Shown in pieces: positions 1-12,800 of a stretch of DNA of 64,000 bases. The DNA comes from Orientallactaga sibirica (Eukaryota > Chordata > Mammalia > Rodentia > Dipodidae): positions 1,674,001 to 1,738,000 of the forward strand of contig JAEOAD010001942.1 in NCBI GenBank assembly GCA_036365145.1. Direction: 5' to 3'. Made by a program: the position numbers and the translations under genes. The notes beneath the pieces were generated by a model. That model made no database searches, was not told the DNA's origin, and worked only from the letters and a program-made list of their open reading frames with translations. Within the stretch, counting starts at the first letter, position 1; each line of letters begins with the position of its first letter.

Positions 1-46
1 AGAACATATGAGTTTATGGGGGATACCTAATTCAAACCACCACACG
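1..46 (-). repeat. Fragment of URR1-like rodent repeat (window edge)
   Basis: Reverse complement matches the first 45 bases of the elements at 32308-32672 and 54585-54930 (ggtggtttgaattaggtatc, then cccccataaac). Cut off by the window edge. Confidence 0.6.
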
Positions 47-49
47 TGG

Positions 50-128
50 ATACTGAGGAATTGAACTCAGGCTAACAGTGTTTGCAAGTTAAGTAGTCCC
101 TTTAACTGCCGAACTATCTCTCAATCCC
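50..128 (-). mobile_element. tRNA-derived SINE, fragment
   Basis: Diverged head half only ('ggaattgaactcaggct', 'actgccgaactatctctc'). Confidence 0.55.
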
Positions 129-130
129 TT

Positions 131-280
131 GAACTTTTTTTTGGTTTCTCAAGATAGGGTTTTACTCCAGCCCAGGCTGACCTGGAATTTACTATGTAGT
201 CTCTGGCCTTGAACTCATGGCAAATATCTCTGCCTCCTAGGTGCTGGAATTAAAGGTGTGTGCCACCACGCCCAGCTGGT
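131..280 (-). mobile_element. B1 SINE
   Basis: Antisense B1: 'cccaggctgacctggaattt' to 'gtgccaccacgcccagct'. Confidence 0.85.
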
Positions 281-488
281 TTTTAAAAAACTATTTACTT
301 ATTTGAGAAAGGAGAGAGGAAGAGGCAGATATAGAGAACAGGCATACCAGAGCCTCCAGCCACTGCAAAGCAACTCCAGATGCATGTGCCACCACATGCA
401 TCTGGCTTATGTGGGTCCTGGGAATCAAACCTGGTTCTTTAGGCTTTACAGGCAAGCACCTTAACCACTAAGCCATTTCTCCAGCACC
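281..488 (-). mobile_element. tRNA-derived SINE
   Basis: Full-length antisense copy ending 'taagccatttctccagc'. Confidence 0.85.
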
Positions 489-493
489 ACCCC

Positions 494-643
494 CCCTTTT
501 TTTTTTTTGAGATAGAGTTTCACTTTAGCCCAGGCTAACCTGGAATTCACTATGTAGTCTCAAGGTAGCCTCAAACTCATGGCAACCCCCCTACCTTTGC
601 CTCCCGAGTGCTGGGATTAAACGCATGTGCCACTATACCCAGA
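494..643 (-). mobile_element. B1 SINE
   Basis: Antisense B1 with a T-run at its tail end; inserted next to the preceding SINE. Confidence 0.88.
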
Positions 644-656
644 TCAAACCCTGATC

Positions 657-815
657 CTTTTTTTTTTTTTTGTTTTTCGAGGTAGGGTTTCACTCTGGTC
701 CAGGCTGACCTGGAATTCACTATGTAGTCTCAGGGTGGCCTCAAACTCTCGGCGATCCTCCTACCTCTGCCTCCCAAGTGCTGGGATTAAAGGTGTGCGC
801 CACCACGCCTGGCTC
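657..815 (-). mobile_element. B1 SINE
   Basis: Antisense, nearly consensus, ending 'gcgccaccacgcctggct'. Confidence 0.9.
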
Positions 816-830
816 CTGATCTTTTACAAA

Positions 831-1034
831 TAGGTTTTTTATGATTTACTTGCAAGGAGAGAGGCCATGGGGAGAAAAAGATGAGAATGGACATGCTAAA
901 GCCTCTAGCCATTGCAACCAAACTTCAGATGTGTGTTTCTTTGCACATTTGGCTTTACGTGGATAGTGGGCAATCAAACTGGGGCCATCAAGCTTTGTAA
1001 GCAAGTGCCTTTAAGGGCTGAGCCATCTCTAGTA
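831..1034 (-). mobile_element. tRNA-derived SINE
   Basis: Diverged antisense copy ending 'ggctgagccatctctagt'. Confidence 0.75.
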
Positions 1035-1109
1035 AATGGCTTTTGGGCCTATGTGTGTTCTTTTAATTCTTCAGCTGCATTCTATGGGCATCACACCCTA
1101 TCTAGCTAA

Positions 1110-1372
1110 CAAGTTAGACGGCCAATTTGTGTGTGTGGCAATATGCACATGTGTGCAGAAGCCAGAGGAACATGACTCCTCTCTCTTCCGTCTTACTTCC
1201 CTGAGACAAGGGTCCCCAGCAATCCACCTGTATCTGCTCCCCTCAGCACAGGGGTTACAGGCATGTGAAACCATGCATGGCTTTTTCTTCTTGGGGTAGG
1301 GGAAGATCCCGGAGATTGGACTTAGGTTTTTCACACTTGCATAGCAAGTGTTCTAGTTGAGCCATCTCCCAG
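1110..1372 (-). mobile_element. Older rodent SINE (B2/B4-type composite)
   Basis: Has 'gaagccagaggaacatgac', 'gggttacaggcatgtgaaac' and 'gagccatctcccagccc' in the order seen in old rodent B-type composites. Confidence 0.55.
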
Positions 1373-1380
1373 CCCACCTG

Positions 1381-1520
1381 CCACTTTTTAAAAATTTTAA
1401 ATATTGTATTTGTTTGGGGGGGGGGCGGGAGAGAATGGGTGCGGTAGGGCCTCCAGCCACTGCAAATGAACTCCAGATGCGTGCATCCCTTTGTGCATAT
1501 GGCTTATGTGGGTCCTGGAT
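1381..1520 (-). mobile_element. tRNA-derived SINE, truncated
   Basis: Antisense tail and body with a G9 run; the tRNA-like head is missing after 'atgtgggtcctgga'. Confidence 0.75.
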
Positions 1521-1659
1521 AGTTTGTTACTTATCCATTTCAATGGTTATGCCTGCAAGTTAGTGCTAGTTTTCAAAGTCTCCATTCTTAACGAGATGTG
1601 AATTGGGTCAGAGGATTTTCACACACAGGATACAGGACAGGATCCTGTGCTTGGGAAAT

Positions 1660-1752
1660 CCTAAGCCCTGACCTCTTCCAGCGCTGGAAATTGAAACTTC
1701 ACCCTCTCACATTAGGTAAGTGCTCTAGCACTGGCACCTATCCCTAGCCTAG
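1660..1752 (-). mobile_element. Old ID/B2-like SINE fragment
   Basis: 'aagtgctctagcactggcac' and 'tatccctagcc' resemble an antisense ID head. Weak. Confidence 0.35.
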
Positions 1753-1841
1753 AATGCCAATCGAGGCATAAAGGCAGATACAAGTGTATATTTCACACCA
1801 AGCACACAAAGGAAAAAAAAATGAGAGGGAATCATTAGCTT

Positions 1842-1996
1842 TTTTTTTTTTTTTTCTTCCCGAGGTAGGGTCTCACTCTAGACCAGGGTGATCTAGAATT
1901 CACTATGTAGTCTCAGGGAGGCCTCAAACTCATGGCCATGCTCTTATCTCTGCCTCCTGAGTGCTGGGATTAAAGGCTTGCACCACCATGCCTTAG
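1842..1996 (-). mobile_element. B1 SINE
   Basis: Antisense copy with T18 at the tail; ends 'gcaccaccatgccttag'. Confidence 0.88.
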
Positions 1997-2028
<32 letters not shown>

Positions 2029-2228
2029 ATTATTTATTTATTATTAGAGGTAGAGAGAGGGAAAGAGAGAGAGGGAGAGTGAGACTGGGCACACCAGGGC
2101 CTCCAGCCACTGCAAACAAACTCCAAACACATGCACCCCCTTGTGCATCTGGCTTACGTGGGAATTGAACTGGGATCCGTAGGCTTTGCAGACAAACACC
2201 TTAACTGATAAGCCATCTCTCCAGCCCC
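1997..2228 (-). mobile_element. tRNA-derived SINE
   Basis: Antisense, with a long T-run and GA-rich tail, head 'gccatctctccagcccc'. Marks the limit of SINE-dense DNA next to the Kdm3a 3' end. Confidence 0.88.
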
Positions 2229-2324
2229 CTTAGTTTGCTTTTAAGGAATATTCTTATACCAAGCTCTTGAACTTTGATATTTTGGCAAAAGATGATGAAT
2301 CCGGAGAATGTCAATGAAACGAGA

Positions 2325-2944
2325 CAAGATATTATATGAATATTTTAATGCAAAATGCTTAACATTTAAAATTAGCAAAGCTCATTAAAGTTAAATTAAA
2401 ATTCCATTTAACTACAGATGGTTAACCCCGAAGAATTGTACAGTAGTTGGTTTCTGCTATGTGATGGCAGTCCTATGTAATACATGAAGAAGTGCAGCAT
2501 TGGCTGTCACTCCTTCCACTGCTCTTCTGCCCTAATAGGAAGGAAGGGTGCTCAGACAGACACAAACAAAATAAAATCCAATTAAACTGTGTAGTATTCC
2601 TACTAGTTATAAACCCATTTGACTAAGCTGTCTAATTCAAACAGCTGGGGAATAACTGCAGGTATTGTTCCAGAGCTGCTAAGAGGTTTTGTTTTGACAG
2701 CTTGGTAAAGATCTGCACTAAGTGAGAAGTCACAGTATAAGGATGCATGGTCTGTAAATAGTTACGACATATACACACTTAGTGTCTGTAAACACTAAAA
2801 ATATACATTAGACAGAGTACCCTCACAAGTCGGGTAGAGTTTAAAAAAGAAGATGAGGTAACATGAAATCTCAAAGTCCACAGGGATCCTGCCTGAAGAG
2901 TTTGAACAGCTGCCAATGATTCATTTCCAATGTTCAGGGAGAGA
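2325..2944 (-). other. Kdm3a: Kdm3a 3' UTR (predicted extent)
   Basis: SINE-free, AT-rich stretch directly after the stop codon, in contrast to the SINE cluster that begins at 2228. The end is placed just past the ATTAAA at 2349-2344; no transcript evidence was available. Confidence 0.6.
2344..2349 (-). terminator. Poly(A) signal ATTAAA
   Basis: Minus strand reads GCATTAAAATATTC about 600 nt after the stop codon, followed by a T-rich stretch. It is the best-placed hexamer before the SINE cluster; a canonical AATAAA was not found nearby. Confidence 0.5.
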
Positions 2945-3025
2945 TTAAAATTTGCCAAAATTAGATTCACTGGCTTTCAGCATAGCAACTGCATCTTTCA
3001 CTGCATGGTAGATAACATTCTTCAC
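2945..3025 (-). CDS. Kdm3a: Kdm3a exon 26 coding part, residues 1293-1318 and stop
   Basis: Encodes [20 protein letters not shown] then SNFGKF and TAA at 2947-2945. Human ends SSFGKP, so the last residue differs. Acceptor CTTTTAG. The exon continues into the 3' UTR. Confidence 0.95.
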   Translation of the reverse strand: MKNVIYHAVKDAVAMLKASESNFGKF

Positions 3026-6000
3026 CTAAAAGAATGGAAAGATGATTTTAAATTTCACAGTAAAACAATCTAAAACCAATTTTATTATTTTCTCCCAGAA
3101 TTTAAAAATCAATACTTAATACCAATACTAATAATGGATAGGGCCCCAGGCTCCTGAAGACCAGTATTTCATACACATATAAAGGCCATACATCCATTAC
3201 AGAACTTAAAAGCTCATTTTCAACTTTCTGTAGGTTTTGACACTATGTGGCCCTGGTGAATACAGAACGTGTTTTCAGACTACATACTTTTGTAATTTTC
3301 CAAACGTGACTGTATTAATTTTGACTACTGATATAGTTTGTGATCTTGCTATGTTGTCCAGGCAGGTCTCAAACCCACAATCCTGCTTCAGCCTCTTACT
3401 TACAGACACAGGAGCTAGGATCAAAGGCATGGGCCACCACACTCCGCTTGTGTATATTACTCCTGAAAGTCTCTTAAATTATCTGTGCTTTGGGCTGGAG
3501 TCAGTGCTTGGCTCAGTATGGATCCCCAGCACCCATGTATAAAAGCTGGGTGTAGCAACATATGCTTGTAATCCTAGCACTAGGGAGGCAGAGACAGGAG
3601 GACCCCTAGGGCTTGCTGACTAGCTGATAGTGAGCTTCAGGTTTGGCAAGAGACTCTGTCTCAAAATGCAAGGTGGAGAGCCACTGAGAAAACATATGAC
3701 ATTGACTTCTGGTCTCCACACATGTCTCATACATGTGCATGAAGACATATGTGTGTGCGCGCGCACACACACACACACACACAGAAACACACCCCCTTTT
3801 GATCCCAAACATTCAGTTCACTCAGTTTTGCTCCACCTCAGGTGACGAGAACACTACATAAAGCACTGTGCTCAAGACTCCTCGCTGGCTGGTGGCTAAG
3901 CCAGGACTCAGAAGTGAGACCTACCTATTCATTTTCAGTACTATACCTTTCAGTGCCTAAATACTATCACCAAGGAGAGGTTCCTCTAGGTTTGATCCTT
4001 CCTTACCTAAGTGGATAATAGAGACAAATATAAAGGCAGTTTTACCTGCAATTTATCTTCATGGTTGGTATGAGTCTGTGACAGATAACGGAATTCCTGA
4101 GTAAGCCAGAAGCAGTGTTTAACATGCTCTGGAGACACAAAGTCTTCAGCCACTTTGATACAGCTATATAAGTTATGAACCTGAAGAACACCAATTCACA
4201 TCTGTAACCTCAAAGTTCACAGCAAAACCTTGAAACACCAAAAAGAAAACAGAAAAAAAGTAATAGTTCTTACCTGATGTGGAGCTCCTGCTGGGATAAA
4301 CACCACATCCCCAAGAAACTGTACAATAGCCCAGCCTTGAACTCCATATTCTTGATGAAGGCGCTTTCTTAGTGACCGGTCCAAATACCAGCTCTGATCA
4401 TGGATAGGGTCATGGTCTGCAGGGTTTTCTTGGCCCTGCTCTTCTGATACCTACAATACATTCAGAAGAGCATGCAACTCAGCAACATGCCAAGACCCAG
4501 TGAGTTTCTTTTCCCCTCCAAAGTGTCAGCAGTTAGTAAATGTCAGGCCATCTTCAACATGTGTCCCCACTGGCAGAAAAAGAATAGTACTCAAAGACAC
4601 TGATGAATCAATGGGAGAATAACAAGACAAACATGGCTAGCTTGCATCTGCTGTCATTTCTTACAGACTCTGCATATTTCTGTAAATACATCTGGACAAT
4701 ATTTTGCCCCAAACTTTTTTTTTTCAAGGTAGATTCTCACTCTAGCCCAGGCTGACCTGGATCACTATGTAGTCTCAGGGTGGCCTTGAACTCATGATGA
4801 TTCTCTTACCTCTGTCTCTCAAGTGCTGGGATTAAAGCTGTGCACTACCACACCTGGCCCAAACTTTTAAATACAAGTAGACTCATACACCTTAGGCACA
4901 AACTTTTTTGCAGATATTAAAGACCAGTATTAAATAATCTGAGTTATGAAACAGTTCCAAAGATACTGCAGATTAAACTTATTTACATTGTACCAAGTAT
5001 CTGGCAAAGTACATTCAGCATGACATCATCAAGGGAATAATATGGTGATTGGCAGGTCAAAGAGTCAAATCATCTTTAGCAAGAGCTACCTTGTTTTCTA
5101 ACAACTGCATGTTAAAGCCTTACTTGGTGCCAGGCAATAAAAGTGGGTTAGGAGTCAGGCGTAGTGGTGGACGCCTATAATTCTAGCACTCGGGAGGCAG
5201 AGGTAGGAGAGTCGTTGCAAGTTCAAGGCCACCCTGAGACTACATAGTAAATTTCAGGTCAGTCTGGGCTAAAGAGAGACTACCCCCAAAAACCAAAAGG
5301 ACAGGAATGTTCAGAGTATTATCAAAGAGTCTTGCAATGCAAGTTTAAAATGGAGTAACCTCCATCTTACCAGCTGCCCAGGACTTCTACTAAACAGTAT
5401 CTCTGATAGTCTATCAACTACAGGGGAAATCTAGAGTCTTCCAAACTCCTGCTACCCCTTACTAATGATTGCAAATAGAGTGGTAATAACAAAACCAATA
5501 GGGACCCTAGAGTAATTCTTTCAGAACATGGACACCTGGAAGCAAGGGCTGATCTATGAACCCCTAGAGCGCTTATATTTTCAAGGCAATAAAAACCAAG
5601 AGATCAAGATGATTTGATGAACTAAGCTGAAAGCAAAGGACAGAAACCTGCAGGAGCACTACAATTTAAAATACACAAAGACAAGGCCTCTTTTTAGAAT
5701 CCTTGTTTCTTAGCAACCATGCCAGCCTACCAATCTGACATGACAGTAAGTTTGTGACATGCAGTCATTTACAGCACTGCTCCTTCTTGGGCTTCACATG
5801 TGCTACGGGGTAAGAGCACACCTTTTTAAGGAATTCTCTTATCTTCTCTGTGTCCTTAGCAGCATATATGTGCCAGAGGGCTCCAGGTTTCTCTTTTCCT
5901 TCAATAAATCGTTTTATTGTAAGCTCATCAGAATCTCCATCTTGGATGGTTCTAAGGACTTCTAAATAAGAGAAAGCAAATATCAATCACAGGCCCGAGC

Positions 6001-6831
6001 CAGTAGGTCCCACTTTTATGCCAAGACCTTACCTTCTTCTTGCTCACACTGTCCTTTGGGAATTCCCACATAAACCATGACATTAGCTGCATCAGATACA
6101 TCTAAGTGAAGATTTGTTGTCCCATACTTCCGATCTTCTGGAGTGATTAAGCCTACAAAAATAATAAAACTCCTTAAATGTACTGAACACAACAAAGGCT
6201 GCCTTTTGTCTTTAGCACTTCTTGAGAGACACTTGGTCTCAAAATTTTTCTCTAATAGTACAAAAATAAAAAACTTATTTCTTTTATCTGCTATAACTTT
6301 GAAAGAATAACCTCCTATCAAACATTTCACAAAAGAAGAAAAATTAATTCTGAAATTTCTATTTCTGGCAAAGTAGGTCCCTGACAAATTCTCCTGCTGA
6401 GAAAAAATGAAAAGTTCGGCAAGGAATTATTTATGTGTATGAATCTACATGCTGGCTAGAAGAAAGAAAAGGATACATGGAATCAAGAACCAGAAAGTAG
6501 TAAACAAGAGTGGTGAAGCTGACTACTGAAGCTAGGACGTGCTGAAACGCATTTGCTTAGCCAGGTTAGGCTTCATGACCAAGGAAGGCTAAGGGACAAG
6601 ACATCAGCCAATGTCCACTCAAGAAGAGGAGTTTATGGGAATACCCTCTTATATACACATCAAATGGCTGTATTCATAGAAGAGGGAATGCTAAACCAGG
6701 TGGCGCATGCCTTTAATCCCAGCACTTGGGAGGCAGAGGTAGGAGGACTGCTGTGAGTTCAAGGCCACCCTGAGACTACATAGTGAATTCTAGGTCAGCC
6801 TGGGCTAGAGTGAGACCTTACCTCGAAAAAC

Positions 6832-6878
<47 letters not shown>

Positions 6879-9800
6879 CAATGGGAAAATATAACATGAA
6901 GTTGTTTCCACTGGATAACTGGATGATGAATACATGGGCAGTCATTATACTAGATTCATTTTCAATGTTTGGAAAATATTTCCATAAAAAGTTTAAGAAA
7001 AAAAAAAAGGTAACATTCCAGAAGTAAGATGAACAAAACAGTTACATACAATCACATGAAAGAATATAAAAAAGACTCATTCTACTCATACAATAAAATT
7101 ATAAATATAAAGGAATGATGAACACAAACTTCAGGAAAATGGCTAAGGTAGAGAGAACTTGAAAGAAAGAGCTTGCCCTGGCTGCTGGTGTAGCCAGTGC
7201 AACACTGAATTAAATGAAGAGTTGCACAAAGTAAAGATGAGTTAACTCCTATACAGTCAAAATCCAATGTCCACCCACTCAATCATGGGTTTATTGCACA
7301 CGGATACAACCAGACTCTACACTAAGGGAACCTGAACTCAGATGGGCAGATAGAACCAAGATTATATATTTAATTTAAAAATACATATTTAATATAAAAA
7401 AAATCCACAAAGTGGTCAGAGAAAAGGCTTTCACAGGGAACTACTGCCACCTATTGGTCTAGAAATGCACAAAATATTTAAACCAAGAGGACAATCCATC
7501 ATGAAAAGTTCTGAACTTCTACCTTTTACAGCTTCACTTATATAAAGAACACTCATTAAATGCAACATTAGTGGAAAAATGCTTCCACATACATAGTATC
7601 AGTGAAAGCCCCGATTAGAAAGAGTACACCCAAGATCCTCACCATCCACATGCTTTGCTTGGGCTTTAAGGACACTGGGAGCAGGAGGGGGAATCCCAGC
7701 CAAGGAACATTCTATACTCATACTGTACACACTGAGACCCAAGAAGGTAACAGGCAAGCGGATTTATGCCCCCTCCCCTCCACACCATTTTCCCCAATGC
7801 CCTTGGCTTTAGGCTACTAACTTCTTATACCTAGCATAATTCCAACTCTCCTTTTTGTAGCATATATTAGTACTTCTTTTATTAAAAGTTTTTTTTTCCC
7901 TTCCCAAGGTAGGGTCTCATTCTAGCCTAGGTTGACCTAGAATTCACTGCATAGTCTCAGTAGTCTCAGTGTGGTCTCGAACTCTTGGTGATCTTCTACC
8001 TCTGTATCCCAAGTGCTAGTATTAAAGGTGTGCACCACCACAGACAGCTCTTAAAGCTTTTTTTTTTTTTTTAAGTTTTTCAAGGTAGGGTTTCACTCTA
8101 GCCCAGGCTGACCTGGAATTCACTATGTAGTCTCAGGATGGCCTCAAACTCACGGTGATCCTCCTACCTCTGCCTCCTTTTATCTGTGTTCCCACCTCTG
8201 TCCCCTCTTGAGGCAGTCACCAGTCTACTAGAATGAAGTTGGGCATGGTGGGACACATGTTTACTCCTAGCACTCGAGAGGCTGAGGTAGAATATCAGTT
8301 CAAGACAGCCGAGGACTAGAATGACTTCCAGGTCAACCTGGGTTAAAGTGAAAAGGAAAGACTGACCAACATTGAAGAGACTAAGGCAACATGAAGATTC
8401 TGCAATAAAAACCAAACAAAGAAAACACGAACACAAAACTGCCTATGTGCCATAGGTACAGCTGTGAAAAGGGAATGTACTACATACAAGCATGTAACCA
8501 AGGAATGAAAGGAAATACTCATGCATGAAGCTGTTGATGTGCTAGGGTTAGCTCTTTCCCATCTCTCCCTCTCCTACAATCAGTTTCCAAACACCCTGAT
8601 GTTTTATTTGCATCTTAACTGGTTAAAGTCAGTCACTGGCTTCTTACCATAAGCATTGTACATCTTGGGACCCAGATCTGGCCGAACAAAGTAGTTTGGC
8701 AGTCTAGAGGCCAAGTTCAGTTTGCCATCTCGCCTCGTGTACTCAGGCAATGGAATGTTGGCCATCAGATCATCAAATCTAGGACAAGAGAGCCAAGAAT
8801 TTGCAAAAATAAGCTTGCTTTTCTCATTTATTATTGTATGACTTTGTTCCTTTCACACCAAAAGAATTAATATATCTGTGATAATGAAGATGGAGGGAGC
8901 TAGTCTTCTTTTTAAGATTAGAATATAGTGGTTTATGACCAAGTAAGCCTTCTTTCCTATGCCACATAAATGTGTTCAAATGGACAATTTTAGACCAAAG
9001 ACCTGAGAAGTAACTTCCTGGTAAGAACTGACACTCAAGAGTACTATATTCCTCGTTAGCTACAGGTAAGAACTGACACTCAAAGGTGCTACATTTTTTG
9101 TTAAGATACAAGGCTCCTTTTGAGGTTACAAACTCAACTCGGGGAAATGGACTTACTAATTCAGATGTCTCATTGGCTAATACTGAATGAACCCCAGTGT
9201 GTTTGTTCTCAGCTGCCTGCAAACCAGCCCACAAGTCTAGGGTGGCCTTTCCTCTGGCAGAGCACTTTCATAAAATATATGTGAACTTTCATTAGTCAGC
9301 CAGGATCTAAGGTCATCAGCATATTCATTTCCTTTAAAGATATTTGTCTAAAGGTCATAGAATGCAAGGAAAGAAAATCAGCACCAGGAAAACCATGGGG
9401 CTATCATATTTCCCTAAAACCATCTTCCCACTACCTTAAAAAAAAAAAGTTATCTCATCATGTCCCAGGCAGAACCATCTTTTTCTACCCTTGTAATCTT
9501 ACCTGGAGGGCATCATATCTCTAAAATCTTCTCCTGGTGGCCAGTCCTTAAGTTTCAATACCATTGGTTCTTTTTCATTTTTTAAACGATCTGGAAAGTA
9601 AGCCAGAATACGAATTTTTGTTTGTTTTCAAGGTAGAGTCTCACTCTAGCTCAGGTTGACCTGGAATATACTATGAAGTCTCAGGCTAGCTTTGAACTTA
9701 AGGAGATCCTCCTATCTCTGCCTCCTGTGTGCTAGGACTAAAGGCGTGGACCACCAAGACCAGCTAAATGAGGTTATTTTATAACTCAGAAATACATGAA

Positions 9801-12800
9801 AAATGTTAGCAGTTTATGCCTTAATAAATACAAGCAAAATGCATTATCGGAAAAATATTCATAACATAACCCGTCTAACATACAAATATTATTTTTTTAA
9901 AATTTTTTAGTTATCATTTTATTTATTTTTGGAGAGAGACACAGAGAAAGAGAGGGAGAGGAGGACAGATAGAGATGGGTGAGCCAGCAGTCTCTCAGCT
10001 GCTGTGAACGAAATCCAGATGTGTGCGCCCCCTTGTGGTCAAGTGTGGCATTGCGCCCTTGCACTTTGCATCTGGCTAAACGTGGGACCTGGAGATTGGA
10101 ACTGGGTTCTTAGGCTTAGCAGGCAGGCGCCTTAACCGCTAAGCCATCTCTCCAACCCCAAATATTATTTTTTTAATGACTATTCTCCTGCAATTGCCAA
10201 TCCTTTTATTTCTTTTCTTTTTTTAAATGTGTGTGTGAGAGAGAGAGAGAAAGAGAAAATGGGCGCATCAGCGGCCTCTCAGCCAATGTGAAGGAACTCC
10301 AAATGCATATGCCCCCTTGTGTGCATGTGCGACATTGTGTGCTTGTGTCACTTTTGCGTCTGGCTAAACGTGGGTCCTAGAGATTCCAATGGGCATTCTT
10401 GGGCTTTGCAGGCAGGTGCCTTACCCGCTAAGCCATCTCTCCAGGCCTCCCTTTTTTTCTATAGCATTAAGAAATCAATTTTCCCCCAGAAGCAGCAAAA
10501 TAAAGATCACTAGTTTAGTTGTACTTGGTTTCAGTCTTTCTAAACACTTATTTAAAAAAAAAAAAATTTTTTTTTAAAAAATATTTTATTTATTTGAGAG
10601 AGGGAGGAAGAGGCAGACAGAAAGAGAGAATTGGCATGCTAGGGCCTCTAGACACTGCAAACAAACTCTAGATGCATATGCCCCTTTGTGCATCTGGCTT
10701 ACGTGGGTCCTACGGAATCGGACTGGGGTCCTTAGGCTTCGCAGGCAAATGCCTTAACTGCTAAGCCATTTCCCCAGCCCAGTAAGCACTTATTAAACTG
10801 TCCCTTGCATGGTAAGCACTCCCTTGGGCCCCTAACACAGCTGGTGCTTAGATGCTCTCACTTCAAACCCTGTCTGCTGCTTTCACACGGTGTCCTGAGA
10901 ACACCTAGCAGCTCCCTGACTACCCACAGCATCAGGCTTCACCACCCATAGGGGTTTACAATCAGTTTTGTGAGGCCAGAGGGAACCAAAAAGTAGTATA
11001 TTTCTCTCAAAAAGATATTGAGATGATGGCTTAGTGGTTAAGACGCCTGCCTGCGAAGCCTACAGAACACCTATTCGCATCTCCAGGTCCCACTTTTAGC
11101 CAGACGCAAAAAGTGATGTAAGTGCACAACACTGCACATGTGCACAAAGGGGCGTACGAGTCTGGAGTTTGTTACAGCAGCTGAGAAGCCCTGGTATGCC
11201 CATTCTCTGTCTCTCTCTCAAAAAAAAAAAAAAAAAAAAAAAGATATATATTGAGACTACCTCACAGTCTGACCAAGAACACTAAGGACCAGCAGGACCC
11301 ATTTCTTTCCTCTCCCATATGGATGACACATACCAGGCTTACTTAGAACTACTTTCTGAAATTAGACTAGTATGAGTTTAAGTTAATGCCTTGGAGAAAC
11401 AACAGGAATTTTAATTTTTTTTTTCCTTGAGGAAGGGCCTCACTTGAGCCTAGGCTTATCTCAAACTTACAACAATCCTACTACCTCTGCTGGGATCAAA
11501 GGCTTGGGCCACCATGCCCAGCTTAGGAGTTAATTTTAAACTCCAAAATCCTTAGGCTCCTCTATTTCTATGTCCCCTTCCCTCCTTTTACATCTTTAAC
11601 TCCCTTGAAAGATCTTCATACATACTAGGAACATCTTCAAATCCATCCCAGAAGTCTCCTACTGTGGCTCCTGTGATGATTTCATTGGTCCTACAATTAA
11701 CCAGGTCCACTTCCTGCTCACCGAACTCTTTCCTGAAGGATTCAGGTTTCCAAAGTTCAGTGTTCAATTTATGATGCACTCCCGACACCATCACTGGCTA
11801 AAAAAGGAAAGGAGATTTTAGTCTGACCTCCTCCGGCTCTGTCCCTGGGCCACAGGCAGTCCCTTTTCAAGTAGGTGCTGGTTGGCTTCTATGTCTGGTC
11901 CCCAGTCTCAGCTGATGAAGTGACACTTAGTTCCCTGAGCCTCCACAGTAGTTATATTATCACCTTGTATCTGCACATGCTCTGCTCTCAAACTAGGTAG
12001 AAAGGATCACTTGATGATCTGGATCCCACTACTATGTATAGAATACCAATGTCCTTCAAGGTCCAGAGCCAGGCAGGGGACATGGAAGTGAAACAAAGAC
12101 TAATAGGAGTTTCCTCTCAAAAAATGAAAGCCCTGGGGCTAGGGAGATGGCTCAATGGATGTTATCTGTGTAAGCATGAGGTCTGGCGTTCAGATCCCTA
12201 GTACACATGTAAAATGCTAGTTGTGGCAACATGCACCTGTAGTCCCAGTGCTGGGGATGGTCGTGGTGGTGGGTAGAGATAGGAGGCTCCATAGGGCTTG
12301 CTGGCAAATGACTGAGGAAAACAACTCTGGCCCCCACATGTCCACACATCACCACACAAGTTTATCCTGACACATAGGAACATGCATTTACACATCTATG
12401 CACAAAACACACACACAAGAGGGAAAAAAAGGCACTGCCTCCAGCCCACCTTTGTCAGAAAGCAATGCAGACAGAAGTTTCCAAGTCTTGGTTATACAAA
12501 ACAAACCAAGAACCCTGAGCTTTATGTTGTTCTTTAAAAGATGGTCAGTAACTTTAAAATTTTTTTGTTTTATTTATTTGAGAGAGAATGAATGAATATG
12601 TACCAGAGCCTTCAGCTGCTGCAAACAAACTCCAGACACATGTGCCAACTTGTGCATCTGGCTTATGTGGGTCCTGGGGAATAGAACCTGGGTCCTTTAG
12701 CTTCATAGGCAAACGCCTTAACCACTAAGCCGTCTTTCCAGCCCAATTTATTTTTTCATGTAAAAAATTTACATATGCCATTATATAATTCAAACAAAAC

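Noticed and set aside
8824..9234. 136-residue minus-strand open frame
   Set aside because: Falls in the intron between exons 21 and 20, has no recognisable domain and contains a short internal repeat ('aagaactgacactcaa' twice). Probably chance.
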